Assembly: GCF_000152885.1 (NCBI RefSeq)
Contig: NZ_CH672403.1
Coordinates: 55,847-119,846 of the forward strand
From: Idiomarina baltica OS145
GTDB taxonomy: Bacteria; Pseudomonadota; Gammaproteobacteria; Enterobacterales; Alteromonadaceae
Reading direction: 5' to 3'
DNA: 64,000 bases
Below are positions 47,254-55,115 of the stretch, piece after piece. Under the pieces are notes generated by a model. That model made no database searches, was not told the DNA's origin, and saw only the letters and a list, made by a program, of their open reading frames with translations. The stretch's first letter is position 1, and every line of letters begins with the position of its first letter. A program made the translations under genes and the position numbers.

Positions 47254-48026
47254 GAACGAATTCCCTTACCTTTTTCTAGCAAGTAATAGGCACCTGAGAA
47301 AAACACCACGTTAAAAGCAATTAAAACCCACATGGCAGTCGCAATACCCACATCTGACTGACCTAAAAAGCCATAGCGGAATCCATTTACCATATATAAG
47401 ATTGGGTTTGCCATCGACACGTTCTGCCAGAACTCAGGTAGCAATGACACCGAGTAAAACACACCACCGAGATAAGTTAGCGGTGTTAAAACGAAAGTCG
47501 GTACGATAGATATGTCGTCAAATGTCTTACCGAATACACCATTCAGTAAACCACCTAGAGCAAATAGCGTTGAGGTTAATACCACGGTCAGAATGACATA
47601 GCCAATGTGCGCGATGCTAATATCGACAAACATAAAGGAGACGAATGTCACAATGACCGCCACGATCATTGCACGTGCCATACCACCACCAACATAACCA
47701 AGAATAATGGCCCACGTCGGTACCGGCGAGACCAGCATCTCTTCAATGTTGCGTTGAAACTTTGCGCTAAAAAACGACGAAGCCACGTTGGAGTAGGAGT
47801 TAGTAATCACCGACATCATGATAAGGCCCGGTACGATGAACTCCATATAAGTCACACCACTCATGGTGCCGATACGCTCACCCACAATGCTACCGAAAAT
47901 GACAAAATAGAGTGTCATGGTAATTGCAGGCGGCACTAAAGTTTGCACCCAAATACGCAGAAAACGCGTGCACTCTTTTATCCAAATTGTTTTTAGCGCT
48001 ATGATATTGGCCGATGCGTTACTCAT
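47250..48026 (-). CDS. yadH: ABC-2 type transporter permease (YadH)
   Basis: Inner-membrane permease, 258 residues with about six membrane segments, of the ABC-2 family. It carries the family signature YMEFIVPGLIMMSVITNSYSN and a C-terminal GGVFYSVSLLPEFW. It overlaps yadG by four bases (ATGA), so the pair forms one transporter. The substrate is unknown in E. coli as well. The ATG codes for MSNASANIIALKTIW. It overlaps the TrmB-like gene by four bases at its stop. Confidence 0.92.
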   Translation of the reverse strand: MSNASANIIALKTIWIKECTRFLRIWVQTLVPPAITMTLYFVIFGSIVGERIGTMSGVTYMEFIVPGLIMMSVITNSYSNVASSFFSAKFQRNIEEMLVSPVPTWAIILGYVGGGMARAMIVAVIVTFVSFMFVDISIAHIGYVILTVVLTSTLFALGGLLNGVFGKTFDDISIVPTFVLTPLTYLGGVFYSVSLLPEFWQNVSMANPILYMVNGFRYGFLGQSDVGIATAMWVLIAFNVVFFSGAYYLLEKGKGIRS

Positions 48027-48958
48027 TGACTACTCTCCTCTTGTTTTCGGCCGTTCTCAACCATATGAACAAATAACTCTTCGAGACGGTTGGCCTTGTT
48101 TCTCATCGATAAGACCTTCGCGCCTTGCCCGCTCAGCTGCTCAAATACGTTATTCAAGCCAGCGTCTTTCTCGACATCAACTTCGAGGGTGTTATCGTCG
48201 CTCCAGCGACTGTCGAAACCATCGATTGAGATGTCTTTATGACCTTCTGCCAAATCTAGAATAAAGGTTTCACGGCTTAATTGAGTAAGCAGCTTCTTGA
48301 TAGAAGTATTCTCCACAATACGACCCGCATCGATAATGCCAATATTACGACATAACATCTCAGCTTCCTCTAGATAGTGAGTCGTTAAAATGATGGTGAT
48401 GCCTTCTTTATTAATTTGTGTGAGGTAATCCCACATCGAACGGCGTAGCTCGATATCAACCCCAGCAGTCGGTTCATCTAAAATCAGTAATTTGGGCTCG
48501 TGCAACAAGGCGCGTGCGATCATGAGCCGACGCTTCATGCCGCCTGAGAGCGCGCGTGCAGGCTGGTCACGTTTGTCCCATAACCCCAATTGCTTTAGAT
48601 ATTTCTCTGAACGTTGATGCGCCAACTTTCGTGGTACGCCATAATAACCCGCTTGGTTAACGACGATCTGACGTACTGTTTCAAACTGGTTAAAGTTAAA
48701 CTCTTGTGGTACGAGGCCAATTTGTCTTTTTAAATCGGCAAGCTGCGTATCAAGGTCATACCCAAACACCGTTACCTTGCCTTCGGTCTTATTGACAAGG
48801 CTTGAGATAACGCCAATGGTTGTAGACTTACCTGCGCCATTAGGACCTAGTAACGCATAAAAGTCACCTTCTTGAACTGTTAAATCGATCCCTTTAAGTG
48901 CTTCAAAGCCACCCTTATAGACTTTTCTTAACCCTTTGATTTCTAGTGCATTAGTCAT
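48023..48958 (-). CDS. yadG: ABC transporter ATP-binding protein (YadG)
   Basis: Cytoplasmic ATPase partner of YadH, 311 residues. Walker A is GPNGAGKST, the Q-loop is VPQEFNFNQFETV, the ABC signature is ALSGGMKRRL, and Walker B is LLILDEPTAGVD with the H-loop TTHYLEEAE. A C-terminal extension of about 80 residues is typical of YadG-type ATPases. It is nine bases downstream of ubiX. The yadG-yadH pair lies near panD in E. coli and near panP here. Confidence 0.94.
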   Translation of the reverse strand: MTNALEIKGLRKVYKGGFEALKGIDLTVQEGDFYALLGPNGAGKSTTIGVISSLVNKTEGKVTVFGYDLDTQLADLKRQIGLVPQEFNFNQFETVRQIVVNQAGYYGVPRKLAHQRSEKYLKQLGLWDKRDQPARALSGGMKRRLMIARALLHEPKLLILDEPTAGVDIELRRSMWDYLTQINKEGITIILTTHYLEEAEMLCRNIGIIDAGRIVENTSIKKLLTQLSRETFILDLAEGHKDISIDGFDSRWSDDNTLEVDVEKDAGLNNVFEQLSGQGAKVLSMRNKANRLEELFVHMVENGRKQEESSQ

Positions 48959-48967
48959 TACTAAAGT

Positions 48968-49603
48968 TTACTCCTTTCCATAGCCCCAACGGTGCATCAA
49001 CGACTGTTCAAGACCTAAGTGATCTAGCATCCGAGCGACCATGAAGTCGATTAAATCGTCGATCGTCTCCGGTTGGTGGTAAAAACCCGGTGCAGCGGGC
49101 ATAACCGTGACTCCCTGCTCACTCAACTGCAACATATGACGCAAGTGTATTGCCGAAAGTGGGGTTTCGCGTGGAACTAGTATCAATTGCCCGCGTTCCT
49201 TGAGAACGACATCGGCAGCTCGCTCGATCAAGGTATTACTGCTACCTAACGCCACTGATGACAAAGTACTTGTCGAGCAGGGACAAATAATCATTCGCTT
49301 AGGCGCGGCGGAGCCCGAAGCAACCGGTGAAAACCACTCTTCTTTACCGAATACTTGTAGCTGGTTTGAGACAACTTCAACGCCGCGTTTTTCAAGCAAC
49401 TCGACCCATTGCTGCTGCATCTTTTCAGGGGCCGCAGATAAGCTTACGTTATGTTCAGTTGCCATCACCACACGAGCCGCACTCGAGACAAGTAAATAAA
49501 CCTGTTGCTTCTGCTGCAGAAGACATTCTATCAAACGAATAGCGTAAGGGGCACCCGATGCTCCAGTAATTGCGACCGTGATGCGGTTATCTTCAGATCT
49601 CAT
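48968..49603 (-). CDS. ubiX: Flavin prenyltransferase UbiX
   Basis: Builds prenylated FMN, the cofactor of the UbiD decarboxylase in ubiquinone synthesis. 211 residues, flavoprotein fold. Visible parts: [15 protein letters not shown] (FMN-binding loop), [54 protein letters not shown] and [12 protein letters not shown]. The ATG lies 22 bases after the mpl stop and yadG follows nine bases after its own stop. ubiD is not in the window. Confidence 0.96.
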   Translation of the reverse strand: MRSEDNRITVAITGASGAPYAIRLIECLLQQKQQVYLLVSSAARVVMATEHNVSLSAAPEKMQQQWVELLEKRGVEVVSNQLQVFGKEEWFSPVASGSAAPKRMIICPCSTSTLSSVALGSSNTLIERAADVVLKERGQLILVPRETPLSAIHLRHMLQLSEQGVTVMPAAPGFYHQPETIDDLIDFMVARMLDHLGLEQSLMHRWGYGKE

Positions 49604-49625
49604 TATTAACTACCCAACTCATGAT

Positions 49626-50957
49626 TTATGTTGCTTGTAGAGCTTTGACTAAGCGATTTTGCATACCCTCGAACCCACCGTTACTCATAATAACCACCGT
49701 ATCACCCGGTACTAGATCGTCGATAGCATGTTGCAACATTGCTTCTGTGTCACCAAATACACGCGCATTAGGCACTGCGCTGGCAATGTCCCACTCGATC
49801 GATTCAGGTGCGAATATATTAATACTATCCGCATCGGCAAGTGCGTTTGCCAAAGCGTCTTTATGGACACCGCTTTTCATCGTATTTGAACGAGGTTCAA
49901 GCAATACCACTAGTCGTCCTGTTTCGCTCTTTTTAAGCGCATCCACCGTGGTTTTAATGGCGGTAGGATGATGTGCAAAGTCATCGAACACTTTTATCCC
50001 GCGGTACTCAAGCAATAACTCCAATCGCCGCTTAGGGGCCTTAAATGTTGCTAACGCTTCAGCCGCCTGTTGCGGTAATACGCCAACATGGAAAGCCGCG
50101 ATCATTGCCATCACAGCATTGTGCATATTATGAGTACCCACTAGAGGCAACTTAACAGCGACTTCGTTATCGTCTCGACGAAGATTAAATAACGACGCAT
50201 CCGCTGAGTTAGCATGGTAATGCCAGTCTTTGCCAACCCTTACCACGTCACTCCAACAACCCTTTGTGATCACCTGTTCGATGGCATCAACCTGGTCGGG
50301 AATGATGACTTGCCCATTTCCAGGAACAATTCGTAATAAATGGGCAAACTGCTTTTGAATATCAGCTAACGTGTCGAAAATGTCAGCGTGATCAAACTCA
50401 AGATTGTTGATAACTAGAGTATTCGGTGAATAATGAACAAATTTAGATCGCTTATCAAAGAATGCAGTATCGTATTCATCCGCCTCGATAATAAAAAAAT
50501 CGCTTTCACCCAGTGCTGCACTCACATTAAAGTTACCGGGTACGCCTCCAATCAAAAAGCCAGGCTGATAGCCATTCGCTTGCAGAATCCAAGTAAGCAT
50601 ACTGGCAGTTGTGGTTTTACCGTGCGTTCCAGAAACAGCAAGCACCCAACGCTGACCCAAAACATTGTCATGCAACCACTGGGCTCCTGAGCAATAACTG
50701 AGCTTCTGGTTCAGTACCGCCTCAACTTCAGGGTTGCCGCGACTCAGAGCGTTGCCAATGATGACAAGTTCGACCGTTTTATCGATATTCTCCGCACGGT
50801 AGCCCTCGATGAGATCAATACCCAAAGCTCGCAACTGATCACTCATCGGCGGGTAAACCTGTTGGTCGGAGCCTGTAACCTGATGACCCAGTTCGGTTGC
50901 TAAACGGGCGATACCGCCCATAAATGTGCCACAGATGCCAATAATATGAATATGCAT
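49626..50957 (-). CDS. mpl: UDP-N-acetylmuramate:L-alanyl-gamma-D-glutamyl-meso-diaminopimelate ligase
   Basis: Recycles murein tripeptide by ligating it directly to UDP-MurNAc. Mur-ligase fold, 443 residues. The N-terminal Rossmann GICGTFMGGIARLATELGHQVTGSD binds UDP (quoted here as two parts, GICGTFMGGIAR and LATELGHQVTGSD). The ATP loop is SGTHGKTTTASML, followed by EFDHADIFD and HHPTAIKTT. The ATG at 50957 was chosen over a TTG two codons earlier. It is the first gene of the minus-strand run to panP and is divergent from fbp. It completes the recycling set with anmK, amgK and murU. Confidence 0.96.
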   Translation of the reverse strand: MHIHIIGICGTFMGGIARLATELGHQVTGSDQQVYPPMSDQLRALGIDLIEGYRAENIDKTVELVIIGNALSRGNPEVEAVLNQKLSYCSGAQWLHDNVLGQRWVLAVSGTHGKTTTASMLTWILQANGYQPGFLIGGVPGNFNVSAALGESDFFIIEADEYDTAFFDKRSKFVHYSPNTLVINNLEFDHADIFDTLADIQKQFAHLLRIVPGNGQVIIPDQVDAIEQVITKGCWSDVVRVGKDWHYHANSADASLFNLRRDDNEVAVKLPLVGTHNMHNAVMAMIAAFHVGVLPQQAAEALATFKAPKRRLELLLEYRGIKVFDDFAHHPTAIKTTVDALKKSETGRLVVLLEPRSNTMKSGVHKDALANALADADSINIFAPESIEWDIASAVPNARVFGDTEAMLQHAIDDLVPGDTVVIMSNGGFEGMQNRLVKALQAT

Positions 50958-51086
50958 AGTCAATTTTCGAGCTAAAATAAAACGCTAAGTGTATCACTCA
51001 CGCGCACAATCAACAGGATTTTTGCGCAGAATTAATGTACGATACGCGTCCATACACCTGTCACGAAAAAAAGGGAATGGAACGAC

Positions 51087-52061
51087 ATGAAACGCCTGCT
51101 TCCAACGCTCCGTGCTGATAATGCACCTGAAGGACTGATTTCAGTTCTTAATACCATACAAATTGCCGCCAAAGAGATCTCTTTTCGGCTGCATCAAGGC
51201 GCCCTCGCCGGGGTATTGGGCTCAACACTGGACGAAAATATCCAGGGTGAAACGCAGAAAAAGCTCGACGTAGTCGCAAACCAATTGCTCAAAACCTTAT
51301 TGCTTGAGTCTCCTCGTGTACACGCAATTGCCTCGGAAGAAGAGGACAGCATTGTATTGAGCCCGAATTCAGGCGAGTACTTAGTTGCTTTTGATCCGCT
51401 TGATGGCAGCTCAAACATCGATATCAATGGTACAGTGGGTACTATTTTTTCGGTTTTACCCAAGCCAGAAAATAGCGCCAATGACGAATCTATGTTTCTG
51501 CAAAAAGGGCGTAACCAAGTTGCGGCCGGATACGTACTTTATGGTCCCTCGACTATGTTGGTAATGACAACAGGATCGCATGTCCGCACCTACACGCTTG
51601 ACCAAACAGTAGGTGAGTTTTTATTGACTAAGGACACTGCGTCTATCCCAGCGGACACGCAAGAATTTGCAATAAATATGTCTAATCAACGCCACTGGGG
51701 TACTGCGGTGCGCGAGTACGTCGAACACCTGCTTTTAGGTGAGGATGGCCCTCGACAAAAGAATTTTAATATGCGTTGGAACGCGGCAATGGTTTCTGAT
51801 GTCCACCGTTTAGTCACTCGTGGCGGCTTATTTACATATCCGTGGGATGCTCGTAACCCTGACAAGCCGTATAAACTGCGCTTAATGTACGAGGCTGCAC
51901 CAATGGCTATGATTGTAGAGAAGGCGGGCGGCTCGGCAAGTAATGGCTATGTGCCCATTTTAGATATTGAGCCTGAGCAGATTCACCAACGTGTAGCTGT
52001 TGTCATGGGCTCGACAAATGAAGTACAAAAATGCGTTGAATATCATGAGAAGCATGGGTAA
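51087..52061 (+). CDS. fbp: Fructose-1,6-bisphosphatase class I
   Basis: Gluconeogenic phosphatase converting fructose-1,6-bisphosphate to fructose-6-phosphate. 324 residues, near the E. coli length of 332. Metal and substrate motifs: SEEEDSIVL, FDPLDGSSNIDIN, QVAAGYVLYGPSTM, NMRWNAAMVSDVHR and LRLMYEAAPMAMIVEKAGG. The ribosome-binding site AGGGAATGG is close to the ATG. It is divergent from mpl (fbp and mpl are also neighbours in E. coli) and is followed by ppa. Confidence 0.97.
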   Translation: MKRLLPTLRADNAPEGLISVLNTIQIAAKEISFRLHQGALAGVLGSTLDENIQGETQKKLDVVANQLLKTLLLESPRVHAIASEEEDSIVLSPNSGEYLVAFDPLDGSSNIDINGTVGTIFSVLPKPENSANDESMFLQKGRNQVAAGYVLYGPSTMLVMTTGSHVRTYTLDQTVGEFLLTKDTASIPADTQEFAINMSNQRHWGTAVREYVEHLLLGEDGPRQKNFNMRWNAAMVSDVHRLVTRGGLFTYPWDARNPDKPYKLRLMYEAAPMAMIVEKAGGSASNGYVPILDIEPEQIHQRVAVVMGSTNEVQKCVEYHEKHG

Positions 52062-52078
52062 GACCTTAGCTTAATCCC

Positions 52079-52106
52079 TTGCCCCGATAGCGACAAACGA
52101 TATAAT
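52079..52106 (+). promoter_or_regulatory. Sigma70-type promoter for ppa
   Basis: TTGCCC (52079-52084), a 16-base spacer and a perfect TATAAT (52101-52106) lie 36 bases before the ppa start, inside the gap after fbp. The -35 matches at 4 of 6 positions. Confidence 0.5.
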
Positions 52107-52141
52107 TTAGTGGTTAACAATTAACTGATGTAGGAAACATT

Positions 52142-52669
52142 ATGAGTTTAGGTAACGTACCTGCGGGTAACAATCTTCCCGATGAAGTGAACGTAATCAT
52201 TGAGATTCCAGCAAATGCTGACCCGATTAAATATGAAGTCGACAAAGACACTGGCACCCTTTGGGTTGATCGTTTCATGGCGACGCCAATGTTCTACCCA
52301 TGCAATTATGGTTTTGTGAACCATACCTTGTCTCTCGACGGTGACCCCGTTGACGTGCTTGTTCCTACACCTTATCCATTGCAAGCCGGCTCGGTCATTA
52401 AATGCCGCCCTGTCGGCGTGCTTAAAATGAGCGACGAATCAGGCGAAGATGCGAAAGTCGTTGCTGTCCCGGTGAGTAAGCTGACTAAAGAATACGACCA
52501 TGTTCAGGACATTGATGACCTTCCTGAATTACTTCGTGCACAAATCACGCACTTCTTTGAGCGTTACAAAGAACTCGAAAAAGGCAAGTGGGTCAAAGTC
52601 GAAGGCTGGGGTAACGCAGCAGACGCGAAAGAGGAAATCGAGTCCTCTTACAAACGCGCTCAGAAGTAA
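52142..52669 (+). CDS. ppa: Inorganic pyrophosphatase
   Basis: Cytoplasmic magnesium-dependent pyrophosphatase that drives biosynthetic reactions forward. Family I enzyme of 175 residues. Motifs: [17 protein letters not shown], the signature DGDPVDVLV with catalytic acidic residues, VVAVPVSKL, and [27 protein letters not shown] precedes the ATG. fbp-ppa closeness resembles E. coli. The following ABC ATPase gene starts three bases after its stop, so readthrough from the ppa promoter into that operon is possible. Confidence 0.97.
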   Translation: MSLGNVPAGNNLPDEVNVIIEIPANADPIKYEVDKDTGTLWVDRFMATPMFYPCNYGFVNHTLSLDGDPVDVLVPTPYPLQAGSVIKCRPVGVLKMSDESGEDAKVVAVPVSKLTKEYDHVQDIDDLPELLRAQITHFFERYKELEKGKWVKVEGWGNAADAKEEIESSYKRAQK

Positions 52670-52671
52670 TT

Positions 52672-53379
52672 ATGGCTTATGCCATAGAAATCGACCACCT
52701 TGCCTTTGCGTGGCAAGGTGGTCAACTCACTTTAGATATTCCCCACTGGCAAGTAGAAACGGGTGAATCTGTTTTGCTCCGCGGACCGAGTGGCAGTGGT
52801 AAGTCGACGTTATTATCGTTGCTTGCGGGTGTCAACTTAGCTCAACAGGGGAATGTGAGTTTACTCGACCAGTCCTTATCTAACCTCAGTGGCCGCAAGC
52901 GCGATAGATTTCGTGCCGATCACATTGGCTATATTTTTCAGCAATTCAATTTACTCCCATACTTAAGCGCGCTCGACAACGTGCTCCTGGCAACTCAATT
53001 TTCTCCTAAACGCCGCCAGCGCGTAGCCGAAAGTGGCCAGTCGGCGGAACAGCTCGCTATTCAATACTTACAACGGCTCGGTCTTAGTGCCTCGCAGCAA
53101 CAACAAGCGGCGGCTAACTTGAGTGTGGGTCAACAGCAACGCGTGGCAGCTGCAAGAGCATTGCTCGGTGCACCCGAGTTACTGATCGCGGACGAACCGA
53201 CTTCAGCGCTCGATAGCGATCGCAGAGATGATTTTATAAAACTTTTGCTCGAACTCAGCGAACAGAATAATACAACCGTATTATTTGTGACGCACGATGC
53301 GAGTCTCGGGCAGTATTTTAATCGTCATGTTGAGTTAAGCGACATCAATCGAGCAGCGGGAGGTTCACCCCATGCTTAA
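52672..53379 (+). CDS. ABC transporter ATP-binding protein, MacB/LolD-like
   Basis: Cytoplasmic ATPase of 235 residues. Walker A is GPSGSGKST, the signature is LSVGQQQRVAAARAL, Walker B is LLIADEPTSALD, and the H-loop is FVTHDASLG. The sequence is of the type that pairs with FtsX/MacB-fold permeases. It overlaps the next gene, such a permease, by eight bases. The set ATPase, permease and DUF3299 protein matches, from memory, part of the Vibrio cholerae Zrg zinc-uptake locus. Its substrate is otherwise not shown by sequence. Confidence 0.9.
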   Translation: MAYAIEIDHLAFAWQGGQLTLDIPHWQVETGESVLLRGPSGSGKSTLLSLLAGVNLAQQGNVSLLDQSLSNLSGRKRDRFRADHIGYIFQQFNLLPYLSALDNVLLATQFSPKRRQRVAESGQSAEQLAIQYLQRLGLSASQQQQAAANLSVGQQQRVAAARALLGAPELLIADEPTSALDSDRRDDFIKLLLELSEQNNTTVLFVTHDASLGQYFNRHVELSDINRAAGGSPHA

Positions 53380-54625
53380 ACTTGCTATTAAAAGCTTGGC
53401 TAATCGCAAAACCAGTGCGCTACTGACGGTTATTGCAATCGCTGTCAGCGTCGCGCTGTTACTCGCCGTTGAACGCGTAAAAGAACAAGTGCAGGCAAAT
53501 TTTGCCAATACCGTATCGGGCACCGATCTCATCGTCGGCCCCAGAAGCGGCGACGTACAGCTGCTACTCGCATCCGTTTTTCATATCGGAGCACTCAACA
53601 ATAGCATGAGCTGGCAAAGCTATGAGAGGCTAAGCCAAAATCGACAGGTCGAATGGTCGGTACCCATCTCTCTAGGAGATAGCGTTAGTGGCATGCCGGT
53701 TGTTGCGACAACCGCCGGTTATTTCCAGCATTTTAAGTATGCCAACCAACAGCCACTTAAATTGCAGCACGGCGAGTGGTTTAATCATTCTGAGCAAGCC
53801 GTATTAGGTGCTGATGCCGCAGAAAAGTTGGCCTTTAATGTTGGTGACCAACTCATTATCGCACATGGCACAGGCGGCATAAGCTTTAGCCAACACAGTG
53901 GACATCCAATTGATGTTGTTGGCGTTTTGAAACGCACAGGCACCCCTGTTGATCAATCAGTATATGTCGACTTAGAAACCCTAGAAGACATTCACAGTGG
54001 TACACCAGATGCCAACGCCGACGATAAGTCTCATCATAGCCATGATGAGCATGCGGATCATCATCATCCAACCAACGCGATTAGTGCCGCTTTGATTGGA
54101 CTAAAATCTCGCCAGATGGCGTTGTTTATGCAGCGAGATATTAATACCGCAGACGGCGAGCCTCTAACTGCTTTGATGCCTGGTCAAACACTGCAACAGT
54201 TGTGGAAAACACTGCGTGTTTTTCAACAAGCACTTAATGGTATCTCTGCAATAGTCGTTATTATTGGACTCCTCGGTATGCTGACCATTTTGCTCGCAAG
54301 TTTACGCGAACGCAGTCGAGAGATGGCTGTGTTAAGAGCGGTAGGTGCGGGTCCTGGCACGCTGTTCACGTTGTTGGTCACTGAGGCAGTATTATTAACG
54401 ATCATTGCTACGGCGTCGGGGCTGGCGTTGTTATATATCCTGCAAATTTCCCTTGCCGGCGTGATTCAGCAGCAAACGGGATTATTGTTTGCTCTGCAGT
54501 GGCCTACCGCTGCAGAATGGTGGAGAATGTTATTTGTGGTTGTTGCAGGCTTCTTAATGAGTCTTGTACCTGCTTGGCGCGCTTACCGCCAATCACTTGC
54601 AGACGGTTTAACGGTGAAAGTATGA
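53372..54625 (+). CDS. FtsX/MacB-type ABC permease with histidine-rich loop
   Basis: Inner-membrane permease of 417 residues: an N-terminal membrane helix (about 13-30), a periplasmic MacB-like domain, and three C-terminal helices (about 290-410) around the motif RERSREMAVLRAVGAG. The periplasmic part contains a histidine-rich loop (about 208-232: KSHHSHDEHADHHHP), suggesting binding of zinc or another transition metal. It overlaps the ATPase gene before it and the DUF3299 gene after it (ATGA). A mechanotransmission role is the other possibility for this fold. Confidence 0.88.
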   Translation: MLKLAIKSLANRKTSALLTVIAIAVSVALLLAVERVKEQVQANFANTVSGTDLIVGPRSGDVQLLLASVFHIGALNNSMSWQSYERLSQNRQVEWSVPISLGDSVSGMPVVATTAGYFQHFKYANQQPLKLQHGEWFNHSEQAVLGADAAEKLAFNVGDQLIIAHGTGGISFSQHSGHPIDVVGVLKRTGTPVDQSVYVDLETLEDIHSGTPDANADDKSHHSHDEHADHHHPTNAISAALIGLKSRQMALFMQRDINTADGEPLTALMPGQTLQQLWKTLRVFQQALNGISAIVVIIGLLGMLTILLASLRERSREMAVLRAVGAGPGTLFTLLVTEAVLLTIIATASGLALLYILQISLAGVIQQQTGLLFALQWPTAAEWWRMLFVVVAGFLMSLVPAWRAYRQSLADGLTVKV

Positions 54626-55110
54626 AGTATAGTTTGAAAGTAATGATGAGCACGGCGTTGCTATTTCTGGCGAGTCAGAACATGGCGTTCGCAAGCGAAA
54701 AAATTGGTTGGAAAGATTTAGTACCTGAAGGCTTTACCCCTCCCCCCGTAAAGCCTCAGTCGTATTACGACCAAAACCCTGAAGAAGCAGAGCAAAAGTT
54801 TCTTGATGCACCTGTTGTACAGGCGCTAGATGGCAAGAAAGTCAAAATTCCTGGCTATGTCGTACAACTGGAAGGCAACGCGGATGCGGTTACAGAGTTC
54901 TTATTAGTCCCGTATTTTGGTGCTTGTATCCATGTGCCACCACCGCCTCCTAACCAGATTATCCACGTTAAGTTCGAAGAAGGTGTTCCTTACGAGAACA
55001 CCTACGATGCGGTTTGGGTCGAAGGAACTATCTCAACTCAACGGACAGACAGTGATCTAGCGGTTACGGGCTATTCAATGAAAGCTGATAGCGTCACGGT
55101 TTATCAGTAA
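54622..55110 (+). CDS. Periplasmic DUF3299 protein
   Basis: Exported protein of 162 residues. Residues 1-24 form a signal peptide (MKYSLKVMMSTALLFLASQ, cut near AFA-SE). The mature part has VKIPGYVVQLEGNADAVTEF, YFGACIHVPPPPPNQIIHV (with Cys-x-His) and EGTISTQRTDSDLAVTGYSM, fitting DUF3299. Function is unknown. The ATG overlaps the permease stop by four bases; a longer open frame upstream lies inside the permease gene. The Cys and His beside a proline run could bind metal, in line with its likely transporter partner. Confidence 0.88.
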   Translation: MKYSLKVMMSTALLFLASQNMAFASEKIGWKDLVPEGFTPPPVKPQSYYDQNPEEAEQKFLDAPVVQALDGKKVKIPGYVVQLEGNADAVTEFLLVPYFGACIHVPPPPPNQIIHVKFEEGVPYENTYDAVWVEGTISTQRTDSDLAVTGYSMKADSVTVYQ

Positions 55111-55115
55111 CGATA

